NCBI GenBank assembly: GCA_943736015.1
Contig: OX031064.1
Coordinates: 59,565,861-59,629,860 of the forward strand
Length of the DNA: 64,000 bases
Direction of reading: 5' to 3'
Source of the DNA: Tridacna crocea
Taxonomy: Eukaryota; Mollusca; Bivalvia; Cardiida; Cardiidae
Shown: positions 31,578 through 41,834 of the stretch, piece after piece
How positions within the stretch are numbered: position 1 is the stretch's first letter
How the letters are laid out: every line of letters starts with the position of its first letter
The notes under the pieces: model-generated
What the model saw: the letters and a program-made list of their open reading frames with translations, nothing else
What the model was told of the DNA's origin: nothing
Databases searched by the model: none
Program-made: the position numbers and the translations under genes

Positions 31578-32962
31578 CCAATTGAATAAAAATGTTTACT
31601 GGAATGGTTAAAGAAAATGTGCTCATCCTGAATCACGTGGGTATATACAAGCTTATGTTCAGGTCGAGCTAGATTCTCTTTCTTTTTCTTAAGTTTGTAG
31701 CAATTTCTCACGTTATTTTTTAAACCTTCCCAAATATCATACTGCATGTCTCCTGTCACTCTTGTTGCTGATATTCGGATGGAGTTTTTAAACTCACACG
31801 GGATAGGCCTTTTCTCAAACCAGTGCGTAAAACCAACAACATCTTTTATTTCAGCTTTTATCAGTGTACGTAATATACCGGTCACGAATACATCCTCTAT
31901 ATTCATGTAGTCCAAATATCTCGCCATTTTGTAGATTTCCATCGCTTTTGATCCCGGAACAACGTAAGTATTGCCACATGTATAGGTAGGATAAACCGGA
32001 AACGGAAATGACTTCGGCGCCACTTTCCATCGACCGGTGCGTAGAACTGATGCATTTTCTTGAGTATGACCGTAAAATGTCGCTGTTTCAGTTTGAGAAG
32101 CATTTTTCAACATTTCAATCAGATTATGCACATGAACAAAAACGTCCTCGTCAGCTTTTAAGATATATTTAGCTCCTGAGCAGAATTGTGCCACCCATCG
32201 AATTCCAGTGATAACCTTGTAGGTTAGATTGAAATAAGAATCTTCAAAATCTGCTTGAATTATATCATGATATGTATTACTTTCATCTTTCACTATCATA
32301 TTCATTAACTGTGATTTACCCCTTCCGAACAAAAACACCAACTTCACTTTTTCTGGAAGAACTCCCACTTTTGGCCACACACCCGGGTTTGCAGACCGTC
32401 CCCATGTTTTTCTAATTGCTTCACGAGTATCTATATGTGAATGGACGGATAACACCATAATTAGGAGGAAAGGATCGGGAGTCTTAGTGCAGATGTCCTT
32501 TCCATTGAGTAAAAATGGAAAATCGAACAATGATTTCTGCTTGACTGCTGAGCCTACCTTGTAAAACTTTTTCAGCCATTTTGTATTTGGTGTCACATTG
32601 TATTTTGACAGAATTTCTCTATCAGTCTCTAGAATATTCTCTGCGCTGCTTGTTTTGGACGTGTTCGGCTTAGTCTTACGCAAAGCGTCCAGTTTAGTCG
32701 AAATTGTTGAACCGTTCCAAGTTTGATTGTCACCTGTTTTTATTCCTTGACCCTCGATGTCTGCATGACGAATCAATGACGTCACAGGCGTTTTCAGTGA
32801 CAGGTAAACTCTGTCACGTACGGAAGAGTTGATACCACGTGATTCAAGATTGCTTTGAGACAGGATTGTCGTTAGCGCTGTCGTAGATATACATATTATG
32901 ACGATTACAACAAACTTTCTTATCTGGCAGCAACGTTTTCTGATGTTTTTCAGGCAGATCAT
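31574..32962 (-). CDS. GT31 beta-1,3-galactosyl/GlcNAc-transferase-like, GT31-A
   Basis: This 462-residue type II Golgi glycosyltransferase would add beta-1,3-linked galactose or N-acetylhexosamine to glycans. A short basic cytoplasmic tail is followed by a signal anchor (about 17-35), a stem (36-150) and a GT31 domain. Domain landmarks: HSHIDTREAIRKTWG (174-188), VFLFGRG (209-215), QADFEDSYFNLTYK (236-249), the metal-binding DED (271-273), YPTYTCGNTYVVP (324-336) and the EDVFVTG motif (356-362). A minus-strand acceptor (TTATTTCAG, exon starting at 32985) shows an intron in the 5'UTR 23 bases before ATG. Its C-terminus runs about 35 residues past that of GT31-B, and the stop codon falls in the TTAA of the adjoining MITE. 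Donor and acceptor specificity cannot be told from sequence. Confidence 0.92.
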   Translation of the reverse strand: MICLKNIRKRCCQIRKFVVIVIICISTTALTTILSQSNLESRGINSSVRDRVYLSLKTPVTSLIRHADIEGQGIKTGDNQTWNGSTISTKLDALRKTKPNTSKTSSAENILETDREILSKYNVTPNTKWLKKFYKVGSAVKQKSLFDFPFLLNGKDICTKTPDPFLLIMVLSVHSHIDTREAIRKTWGRSANPGVWPKVGVLPEKVKLVFLFGRGKSQLMNMIVKDESNTYHDIIQADFEDSYFNLTYKVITGIRWVAQFCSGAKYILKADEDVFVHVHNLIEMLKNASQTETATFYGHTQENASVLRTGRWKVAPKSFPFPVYPTYTCGNTYVVPGSKAMEIYKMARYLDYMNIEDVFVTGILRTLIKAEIKDVVGFTHWFEKRPIPCEFKNSIRISATRVTGDMQYDIWEGLKNNVRNCYKLKKKKENLARPEHKLVYTHVIQDEHIFFNHSSKHFYSIG

Positions 32963-32985
32963 ATCTCAAGTTGGGAGCAGATTTT

Positions 32986-33557
32986 CTGAAATAAGAAATA
33001 TCAATTGAAGGAACCAAAACCTTTATGATAGCTCTGTCGACTTTCATTATTATTACTATTATTATTATTATTATTAAGAAAGGTCAGGAATCGCATACAC
33101 ACAACAACGTGAAGACCAGGATGGCCCTGAATCGCTCACCAGGGCCTTTGCTCATTTCAGAAAATAAAAAGTATATATAAGATTCCTAACCAATTAAAAT
33201 ATACATGTTATGTAACTGCAAATGTGTACACAAAGGTTGGTCTAGGACTTTGTCAAATAATCCACCTCTTGACTCGAAACAGCCATATTTCAACTTTTCT
33301 TACATAGATCTGCATGTTTTGGTAGGAGAGACCTCCTTTCCAAGACTGAAAAATATAGCTTAGAAATGTGGCTACCAGAGGAATTCGGTTGATGGGGACC
33401 AACTATCTTTGAGTTGCATAATGGAGAAACATAAATCATCTGAAACGATGTAAATTTCTAGCGATTAGAATAATGCGAGATAAACATGATACTGTTTGTA
33501 AAAAGCAATGATTAAACATTTCCGTCAATAGTTTGAGAAGCTGTCTACGACACAGAT
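32986..33557. other. Upstream region of GT31-A with (ATT)n microsatellite
   Basis: An (ATT)n run lies at about 33043-33075. The rest should hold the 5'UTR intron of GT31-A; I found no clear leader exon or TATA box. Confidence 0.5.
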
Positions 33558-33782
33558 TTAACCCGTTACCACATGGCAAAAGTTTGAACCTAACCAAGTT
33601 TAAAGCATATACAGACAACAAGTTTATGTGACATGACACAAGTTTTCTTTGAAGGGTAGAAATCTTTGTGAAAAAAGGAGAAAATGCTGGTTACCAGCAT
33701 TTTCTTCTTTTCCCACAATGTTTTCAAAAGGCTTCTTCCTCAGGATCGTAAAAAAAAATGTCATTGTGCGGTATGGGATTAA
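33558..33782. mobile_element. Family P MITE
   Basis: TTAA at 33558-33561 and 33779-33782, hairpin AGGAGAAAATGCTGGTTACC and complement. Confidence 0.8.
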
Positions 33783-34282
33783 ATATATGACATTAGTTTC
33801 ACACCAAGCTTATGTTACAATACATCCCAAAAGTAAAGAACGTGGGTCGTAAAATGCATTCAATTTAAGATAATTTACGGTTTAACAAGAATGGAAATTA
33901 TTGTGAAGATCAGAATCAGTTATTAATATTGTATGGTCAGTTTGAGAGTTTGTTGCTAACAGAGAAATTGATATCAAAACCAGGTTAAAAGTTTTCAGGC
34001 GACTTTTCTTCATAAGAAGTGATAACTTGCAACAATATAAATGTGTATAGTATCTGAACGTGTATTTCGTTATCAAACATTGTTAACTGAGAAAAGGCCA
34101 GTCGCTTTTATTTAGAAATGCGCTGAACACGGAGCATGAGTTATTAGTTAAGATTCAATAATTATTATGTCAGTCTTTTATGCAGCATACAACTTTCTCA
34201 AAACTTAACAAAAGCTTTCAACCTAATTTACTTCGTTTAATCGTCCAAAACTTTCCAGAAAATAAGATTCCAAGTTTGTAAC
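33783..34282. other. Gene-free stretch
   Basis: No element or gene recognised. Confidence 0.45.
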
Positions 34283-34511
34283 TAGATCTATTTCTGAACG
34301 ACAAAATTGTTGACTGGCGATAGATCTAACTGAAAGCATTTGCAAAAGACAAAATAAATGTGACTGAAAAAAAAACTTGGTTTGCGAAGGGTAGAAAACA
34401 TTGTGGGAAAAGGAGAAAATGCCAGCATTTTCTCCTTTACCAAAAATGTGTTCTAAAAGCTTCTTTCTCAGGGGTCGTCGTCAAAAGTAGGGGTTGTGTG
34501 GTAATGGGTTG
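34283..34511. mobile_element. Family P MITE with lost hairpin tip
   Basis: The hairpin is reduced to GAGAAAATGCCAGCATTTTC: GGTTA, most of the usual centre, is deleted. The end GTGTGGTAATGGGTTGAA has lost TTAA. Confidence 0.75.
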
Positions 34512-34860
34512 AATAGTATGATTTAGATTTAAATGCATTCTAACATTAATTTTTATTCACTATCTTTGTCCCTATTTAGCTTTAAACATGATACAAAAAA
34601 TCACCTTAAGGTAAACATGTAATCGCTTCGCAACCCGTTGTTAGTATTAGGAGTCATCTATTAGATAGACAGGCACACAGTCAGACAAACAGACAGACAG
34701 ACACACAAAACAAGAAGCTTACCAAAGACGGTGCGTAATTTTATGCAAGTATACATTCATATATATGTATCTTTCTTTAGTCAAAAATATCACTGTATAT
34801 TCTTAAAGCTTTAAAAATCACAATATATAGATACTGAATAATCAAACAAATCGAACAAAG
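34512..34860. repeat. Stretch with (GACA)n microsatellite
   Basis: CAGACAAACAGACAGACAGA lies at about 34680-34702; otherwise no feature. Confidence 0.6.
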
Positions 34861-34879
34861 CATACACTCCTCTATCCTA

Positions 34880-35580
34880 CACAATGCAATCAAGACTTTT
34901 AACGACCCTGAACTTGAACACTTTACAAAACTGGTAACCAGCATTTTCTCCTTTTCCAACAATGTTTTCTGCGTTTTCATAGACATTATATTACATATAA
35001 TTTGACTCGCACCAAATTTGACATCTGCAAGTTGTTAGAAATTGAATTAAAAGGGTAGAAAACTTTTTGGGAAAAGGAGAAAATGCTGCTTACCAGCATT
35101 TTCTCCTTTTCCCAAAAAGTTTCCAAAAGGTTTCTTCCTCAGGGGTGTTTAAAGTCGTCATTGTGTGGTAAAGGGTTAATAAACCGTGACTGTGTTTAAG
35201 ATGTTGACCGTAACAAAAATATTCTCTTTTTCCCACAAAGTTTTCTACCCTTCACAGAACAAATTTCAAATTTTCAGTGACTATCATTTTGTCGTCTGCA
35301 AATGCTTTCGATTTGGACAAGCCAAAAATTTTGGTAATGATTTAGGGGTTTGGCCCTTTATCAAATAATGCCAAGTTGTAACAACCTTATAAAAGGAGAC
35401 TTCTCAAAACATTGTTTGGGGATGAAATGCTGTTTATTTCAGCTATTTTCTCTATCCCCCACAATGTTATCTACCCTTTCAAATCCTATCAATTGAGTCA
35501 CATGTAAAATGTCGTCTGCTAGTTCTTTCAATTTGGAAAAATTAGTTATTTTTTTGTGTTTTTGTCATCTGATATAAGGA
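34880..35580. mobile_element. Cluster of partial family P copies
   Basis: Four pieces: 34880-35035 (half hairpin), 35040-35179 (perfect hairpin with matched changes CTTTTTGGG / CCCAAAAAG, ending TTAA 35176-35179), 35200-35345 (right half) and 35352-35580 (decayed full copy). Confidence 0.65.
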
Positions 35581-35940
35581 TTTTTTTCTGTATCAATGAA
35601 TCAATTGTTTTATACGCAGGAGGGCACGGTGTTATGTACAAAGTATTTGCCCAATTGTGTCTGTTGAGATTGTATCTTCTGTGTACATATCTTTAAAAAA
35701 ATAATAACAATAAAAATGTCTTTAACCTTTTTTCAGACAATCACGTCAACCTGAAGCAAGATAAAGTTTCGTCGGTTTATTTCAAAAACTGCGTAAATAC
35801 AGGTTGTTTTACGCTGTAGTTACGATGTTTTTTAAGTAAACCGATGAATTGTGAAAAGGGAGAAGATGCTAGAACAAAAATGTTCTCCTTTTCGTCACTG
35901 CCTTCTCCCTTTTATAGACAAATTTTAGCATTATATCAGT

Positions 35941-36235
35941 GGCTTGCAACACGCGAAAAGGGACATTCGGACATCTGCGTAAAATGTCGTCTGGGATCAG
36001 CCTGTGCAGTCTGCGCAGGCTGATCCGAGACGGCACTTACCATTTTTATGCTTTTTATGTTTTGCGGAAGTCTACTAAGGAACAAAATCTAATGTAGACG
36101 TAAAGTGCCGTCTCGGATTAACCTGCGCGGACTGCACAGGCTGATCCGAGACGACACTTTACGGAAATGTCCGATCGCCCCTTTTCGTGTGTTGCACTCA
36201 CAAATGTTCGAACGCTCCTTTTCGTGTGTTGCAAG
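35941..36235. mobile_element. Family R MITE with duplicated end
   Basis: It starts GGCTTGCAACACGCGAAAAG; two palindromes carry GGATCAGCCTGTGCAGTC and GGATTAACCTGCGCGG; the terminal CCTTTTCGTGTGTTGCA is present twice (36178-36196 and 36217-36233). Confidence 0.8.
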
Positions 36236-36549
36236 GCCTGTAGTTTTAGCGTTGTTTGTCCGTCCGTGTGTTCGTTACAGTGTCTATCTCCAATACCATT
36301 TGACTGAATTTCGCGAAAGTTTATACATGTGTACAATATCCCATTCTGCCGGGACATTTTTTTTTTCTTGTTTATTTGATTCGATACGATATAGCCGACC
36401 GATTTTAAGTTACGCGGTCGAGTACATTTATGTCGTTTTCACTCTTATCTTGGACACTTTCCAGAGTTTTTACATTGAACTTGTCATATCTATCAACCAC
36501 CATTAGGAAATGCAGGAAAAAAGTTTCACCCAGATTGACCGTGCAACAC

Positions 36550-37085
36550 CACAGCTATATACCCTTGTTTTTGTCATGAGGTGTCATGGAAAAAGAGGGC
36601 TTCACGTTATATTTCATTCCATTTCTTGTGAACGCAACTCCTCCCACATTTCTGGACGGATTTGAATAGAATTTTCACAGAATGTTTCTCGTCTTATGAC
36701 CTATTGTGTATTGTCAAGGTTTTGCGATTTGCAGCTGCGTCATGGAAAAAAGGAGGCTTTATTTATTTATTTTTTTTTATTTTTCTATTTCTTATGAAAG
36801 GAAGACCTCCCACATTTCTTGGCAGATTTGGATGGAATGTTCACAGAATCATGTGACCTAACGCAAGTTGTCAAGGTTGTGGGATTTGAAGCTGCATCAT
36901 GGAATAAGGGAGGGGGAATGGGCTTCATGTTATATTTCATTTTTCAACAACATCTCTGTAATTACTGGACATATCTCAACAGATTTGGATGAGATTTTCA
37001 CAGATCATGTGACCTAGCTCATGTTGTCAGAGTTTTGAATTATACTGCTGTATCATAGAAAAAAGGGGCTTCACGTAAAATTTGA
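36550..37085 (+). repeat. Diverged tandem repeat, about 155-bp period
   Basis: Landmarks TTTCACAGA, TGTGACCTA, GTTGTCAAGGTT, GCTGCATCATGGAA and GGCTTCACGTTATATTTCAT recur about 3.5 times. The units are 70-80% alike by eye. Confidence 0.75.
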
Positions 37086-37390
37086 ATTTTTATCAACGTA
37101 TCCAACTTATGGACATAGCTTCATAAAACTTCATACTAGTATTCTTATTGGTTGATCAAAGCCAATGACCAATGACTCCATCGTGCATCCATCTGTCCAC
37201 CCATCAGTCTGTTCGTAAACCTTTTTGATCACAATACCTATATGCAGGGACCCGCAAAATAATCATGTGCGCATTTTTGACCAATGACAATTAAAAGATT
37301 TATTCAATCGCTTCTATGAAAACCAAGACCAAAACGGTCAAAAGCCAACGGACTAAGCTACATATAAAGATAAACAATCAACAAGATATA

Positions 37391-37650
37391 GCTTGCAACA
37401 CGCAAAAAGGGACATTCGGACCTTTGCGTAAAGTGTCGTCTCGGATCAGCCTACGCAGTCCGCGCACACTAATCCGAGACAGCACTTTACGTTTTTATGT
37501 AATTTTCTATTTTGTACAAGTTTACCGAAGCACAAAAGCTAACGTAGTCGTAAAGTGCCGTCTCGGATCAGCCTGCGCGGACTGCGCAGGCTGATCCGAG
37601 ACGACACTTTACGCAAATGTCCGAATGCCCCTTTTCGTGTAATGCAGGCT
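37391..37650. mobile_element. Family R MITE, well-preserved copy
   Basis: Termini GCTTGCAACACGCAAAAAGG and CCCCTTTTCGTGTAATGC are inverted. The right palindrome, GTAAAGTGCCGTCTCGGATC facing GATCCGAGACGACACTTTAC, is nearly perfect. Confidence 0.87.
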
Positions 37651-37737
37651 AATTATGGGAATACCAATGTTCCAGATAGAGGGAGTGACTTTGATTACAT
37701 CATTGAAGATATTAATTATTCTCCACTTTCTGTTGTT

Positions 37738-37776
37738 ACTCATTAGAATCGTCTCATCGAGACGATTCTAATGAGT
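37738..37776. repeat. Perfect 18-bp-arm hairpin
   Basis: ACTCATTAGAATCGTCTC faces GAGACGATTCTAATGAGT across a 3-base loop. It is not part of families P-T. Confidence 0.88.
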
Positions 37777-38059
37777 ACTCACAACGTAGGGTTTGGTAGA
37801 GAAATAACAGATTTAGAATGCTATCACTTCCTCTTATCTGGAGCTCGGAGTCTAAATACTTCTTACAATGTCACACTATTTCCGGATTGATTTATGCGTC
37901 AGAAACAATGAACAATTTAGTGAGTTTATTTTTACTTGTTATCTCATAAAATTCGCAACACACGGTTTTGGAAATAGCCACGTACAATAAGGACAAATAA
38001 AGGATTATGATAAACTCTACAGTAAGATTTTCTGTGAATATACTTGTGCTATGTCTTGT

Positions 38060-38210
38060 GAAAATAGGTTTTTTGCATATATCTGCAAGAAGTGTCAGCC
38101 CAGGTAAACCTGCACAGTCTGGGCAGGCTGGCCTAGGACGAATTTTTTGTTTTCTTTTTGATAAATCTCGTTGTGAAAAGGACCGGTCTACTTCAGGATT
38201 TGGTTGTCAG
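38060..38210 (+). mobile_element. Family S MITE, diverged
   Basis: GTCAGCCCAGGTAAACCTGC and CTGGGCAGGCTGGCCTAGGA with a GAAAAGGACCGGTCTACTTC end. Confidence 0.55.
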
Positions 38211-38222
38211 ACAAAGTAAATT

Positions 38223-38448
38223 TTAACTCTTTACCAAACGACAAAATTTTAGACCTATCCAAATTAAAAGACTATGCAGACCACAAAATAAATGTGATTC
38301 GAAATTGAAACATAACTTTAAAAGAGTAAAAACGTTGTGGGAAAAGGAGTAAATGCTGGTTACCAGCATTTTCTCCTTTTCCCACAATGTTTTCAGAAGG
38401 CTTCTTCCCCTGGGTCGCAAAAATCAGGGATTGTTTGGTAAAGGACAA
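38223..38448. mobile_element. Family P MITE
   Basis: TTAA at 38223-38226, hairpin around GGTTACC; the right end TTGTTTGGTAAAGGACAAA has lost TTAA. Confidence 0.8.
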
Positions 38449-38484
38449 ATGGATACCTGATCATATGATGACTTGCTTTGTGTA

Positions 38485-38990
38485 CTGCGGCAGTACGTTT
38501 ATATCCAGTCCGTACCGCGGCAGTGCGTTTATATCCCGTCCGTACCGCGGCAGTGCGTTTATATCCCGTCCGTACCGCGGCAGTGCGTTTATATCCCGTC
38601 CGTACCGCGGCAGTGCGTTTATATCCAGTCCGTGCAGCGGCAGTGCGTTTATATCCAGTCCGTGCAGCGGCAGTGCGTTTATATCCAGTCCGTACCGCGC
38701 CAGTACGCTTATATCTTGTCCGTACCGCGCCAGTGCGTTTATATCCCGTCTGTACCGCGGCAGTGCGTTTATATCCAGTCCGTACCGCGGCAGTGCGTTT
38801 ATATCCAGTCCGTACCGCGGCAGTGCGTTTATATCCAGTCCGTACCGCGGCAGTGCGCTTATATCTAGTCCGTACCGCGGCAGTGCGCTTATATCCCGTC
38901 CGTACCGCGCCAGTGCGCTTATATCCCGTCCGTACCGCGGCAGTACGTTTATATCCCGTCTGTAATGCGGCAGTACGTTTATATCCCCTC
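38485..38990. repeat. 30-bp minisatellite, about 17 units
   Basis: Units of 30 bp (CCGCGGCAGTGCGTTTATAT plus CCCGTCCGTA) differ at a few fixed positions (CCGCGG/CCGCGC, CCCGTC/CCAGTC, GTACCG/GTGCAG). As 30 is a multiple of three, all frames stay open on both strands, producing spurious frames of up to 227 codons (for example SPYRGSAFIS repeats). No splice signal or start context supports coding. Confidence 0.93.
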
Positions 38991-39960
38991 TTTATTATAT
39001 ACCTAGCAGTGAAATCCTTGAATTTCCCAGTGTAATAAATTTTGATATCATCACTAGTGACGATATCAACTTTCACTTCATGCCGTAATTTAGGAACTAC
39101 TTTTCCTTTTCATTAAGCACTTATAGATAGTGTAAATTGTAATTTCTTTATATGACGAACCTATGACGGTGACTACGATAATTAATACAGAATCTTGACC
39201 AAAATGACAAAATTGTTTACTATAACACTAACCCATAAGCTTACTGTACTTTCAGCTCAGGAGCTGGATGGCTGTATTGAATTTAGGAGCATGTTACGTT
39301 GTAATACAATAATGGCAAAATATCATTTAATAACTGCAATTTTATTTTTTTTCGGTTTATAGTTGAGAGGATAATAATTGTATTTGTCATCTGATTAGGC
39401 GCAGACTTCAGAATATCGAGTTTTTATGTTTTACAAAGGTTTTTGGAGAATCCAAGTAGTGGTTTTTCCAGAAATTGTAGTCGCCCATGGAACTTTGTCG
39501 GATTAAATGTCTTCAACAATGGATTAACCACCAAAAGAACTACAGATTAACGTGCACTGATATCCCCGACATTCCGTGCGACAACCTAAAACTGTATATC
39601 TATTCAATAACATGTAAAAAATATTATGTTTTTGTGCTTACCTTGTGGGATCTTATGGGTGCAGCCATGATTTTTACTGGAGTGGGTACGTAAAATTGAC
39701 AAGAGCAGTGACGTTGACCTGGAGCAAGTACGTAAGGTCTCTCCAGTTTGTTTCAGTTATTTCCCTAGCATAGCATATGAAAAGATGAAACAAATATGAT
39801 TGCCTGTGGCCTATGACAAACAATATGAATACGAAGTTTCTCCGATGACACGGCATCAAATGAAAAAAAGAATCTATATCGGTGGACTATCGTAAGGAAT
39901 ACATGAATGATGTTTCACCAATTTTCATCAAGGATTTTAAAAGACATCTGTCTGGACAGA
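38991..39960. other. Gene-free stretch
   Basis: A TATCATCACTAGTGACGATATC imperfect palindrome lies at about 39045-39067. The other short frames have no supporting context. Confidence 0.45.
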
Positions 39961-40110
39961 GGAGCGGACAGACAGTGTGGAACAAGATCAGGCTACACAG
40001 TCTGTACAATCTGATCTTGGAAGTATACTAACTGATAATGGGATTTTTTCCCCAAAAAATATAACTTTGAAATAACAATATTCAGCTTTTCAGCATTCAC
40101 CAGAATGTTT
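39961..40110. mobile_element. Family Q MITE, diverged
   Basis: GGACAGACAGTGTGGAACAA faces CAATCTGATCTTGGAAGTAT. Confidence 0.55.
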
Positions 40111-40158
40111 TAACTTTTTTCACCAGGTTTAGGATTAATTTAGATTATACAGTTATTC

Positions 40159-40443
40159 AACCTGTTACCACACAGCAAAATGTTAGACCTATCCAAACTG
40201 AAAGCATTTACAGATGGCAATTTCAAAGTGGCTCAAATGGTGCAGTTTGACCATAAAGTTAAATGTGACTAAATTGATGAAAGCATATTCTAAACGGGTT
40301 GAAAACAACATGAGAAAAGGGGAAAATGCTTGTAACCAGCATTTTCTTCTTTCTTTTCCCGCATTGTTTTCAAATGGCTTCTTTTCCACTTATGTGAAAC
40401 TTCCCACGTATGTGAAACTCGGGATTATGTGGTAAAGGGTTAA
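40159..40443. mobile_element. Family P MITE with internal insertion
   Basis: ACCTGTTACCACACAGCAAAA starts it and TATGTGGTAAAGGGTTAA (40440-40443) ends it. The hairpin is imperfect, and ACTTATGTGAAACTTCCCAC-like sequence is duplicated near the right side. Confidence 0.7.
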
Positions 40444-41075
40444 TATACAAGATGTTAAACAATAGTTTAACATATCAGTTTCGCATTTACAATGATCTAA
40501 GTAATGAATGATTGGAGGAATGAGAAGGGTTCCCTGGCCAGTGAGGGTTTGTGTAACTGGGATTTGCTACAAGTCACCTGGGGGTATCATTTTCAGATTC
40601 ATTCATACTTTTATGTACTGCAGAGTATGAATCAGTGATATAAGCCTAATTTGCATATAGGTCACCTTATTTACATATAAGCAAGCATCATGTACCTTAC
40701 CAATGACATCTTGTACAGTCTATTGCTTTGCAAGTGGACAGGTTCAAATTGGGATGGTAGAGATTCTGCGCTTTAAGTCAACGTTGTCATAATGACTGAA
40801 TTAAGATTCCTATCAATAGGATTTATTTTTCTGTGAGGCAGTATTTAGCAACTGTGGTTTTTTTTTTGTTTACATTGAGTCTGGCTCAATCTAGATGCCT
40901 ATAGATTAGCTTCGCTAGTCTAAAAATGATATGCGGCAGAAAACGGTATCTAGTAAACACCTCGCCAGCGATCAGTAACTCCAACGGATTCTGCCGGTCT
41001 GTTAATCTTCTTCCCGGTCCATAAACTAATAGCTCTACAATGATTTATGCATCGAAGAGCGGCCATTTTTCTCCC
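40444..41075. other. Gene-free stretch
   Basis: No gene or repeat recognised apart from a T-run near 40858. Confidence 0.45.
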
Positions 41076-41304
41076 TTAACCCTTTACCTCATGTGTCAAT
41101 TTTAGGCTCTTCTGATTCAGCAGCAAATAAACACATGATGTCAAAAACATGGACAAATGGGGAAACAATTATCTGAGTGAGTGAAAAAATTGTGGGAAAA
41201 GGAGAAATTGCTCGTTTCGAGCAATTTCTCCTTTTCCCACAATTTTTTCAAATGCTGTGTGCTGTTGATGCGTCAAAATGAGTATCTATGGAGTAAAGGG
41301 TTAA
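41076..41304. mobile_element. Family P2 MITE (229 bp)
   Basis: TTAA at 41076-41079 and 41301-41304. The hairpin, TTGTGGGAAAAGGAGAAATT with complement around GCTCGTTTCGAGC, is perfect. Confidence 0.88.
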
Positions 41305-41565
41305 GAACGGTTCTTGAGCATGGTACTAGGTAGACTTAGAATCCTTAAGAATAGTCTAAATATTTAGAACGTTCTAAAGAACGGTTTGGTAAACACGTAC
41401 TTGAGCCTAAGAATGGAAAGCTGAGAAAGTTCTTCAGAATAAGCCTAAGAACGTTCTTAGAAAGTGCTGGTTACTAGCATTTTCTCCTTTTCCCACAATG
41501 TTTTCAAAAGCCTTCTTTCGTAGGGGTATTAAAAGTCAGGATTGTATGGTAAAGAATTAATGATA
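41305..41565. mobile_element. Family T fragments and half of a P element
   Basis: TAAGAACGTTCTTAGAAAG-type T edges (41330-41465) run into a P half-copy (GCTGGTTACTAGCATTTTCT to GGTAAAGAATTAA, ending about 41561). Confidence 0.6.
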
Positions 41566-41582
41566 TTTCGAATGTCTGTCTT

Positions 41583-41645
41583 TCTTTTCTATCTGTCTGT
41601 CTGTCTGACGGTCTGTCTATCTGACTGCCTCTTTCTTTCTCTCCA
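41583..41645. repeat. (TCTG)n microsatellite
   Basis: CTATCTGTCTGTCTGTCTGA followed by imperfect units. Confidence 0.8.
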
Positions 41646-41782
41646 AGATTATCGCACCGTTTAGAAAAGATTCAAATAAGACTGCACTGAGCAGTCTATC
41701 CTATTGTACAATGACATTTAACAAATGGCATGCTCGATATCTTACATATTTGTGTTACACTTATATGCCTCAAAACCCTTAG

Positions 41783-41829
41783 TATAAATATGTATAGACA
41801 TATGTTTATATTTCTGTATATTTTCAGGT
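41783..41829 (+). promoter_or_regulatory. TATA-like box and acceptor-like site before GT31-B
   Basis: TATAAATA at 41783-41790 could direct transcription from about 41815. Alternatively TATATTTTCAG (to about 41828) is a 3' splice site, as at the same position in GT31-A. The two readings exclude each other. Confidence 0.4.
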
Positions 41830-41834
41830 GAAAG

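Noticed and set aside
38485..38990. CRISPR-like array
   Set aside because: The repeats are directly contiguous without spacers, and the DNA is from an animal.
38393..39076. Long reading frames (up to 227 codons) on both strands
   Set aside because: They arise from the 30-bp tandem array, which is divisible by three and lacks stops in any frame. No start context or splice sites; the peptides are simple period-10 repeats.
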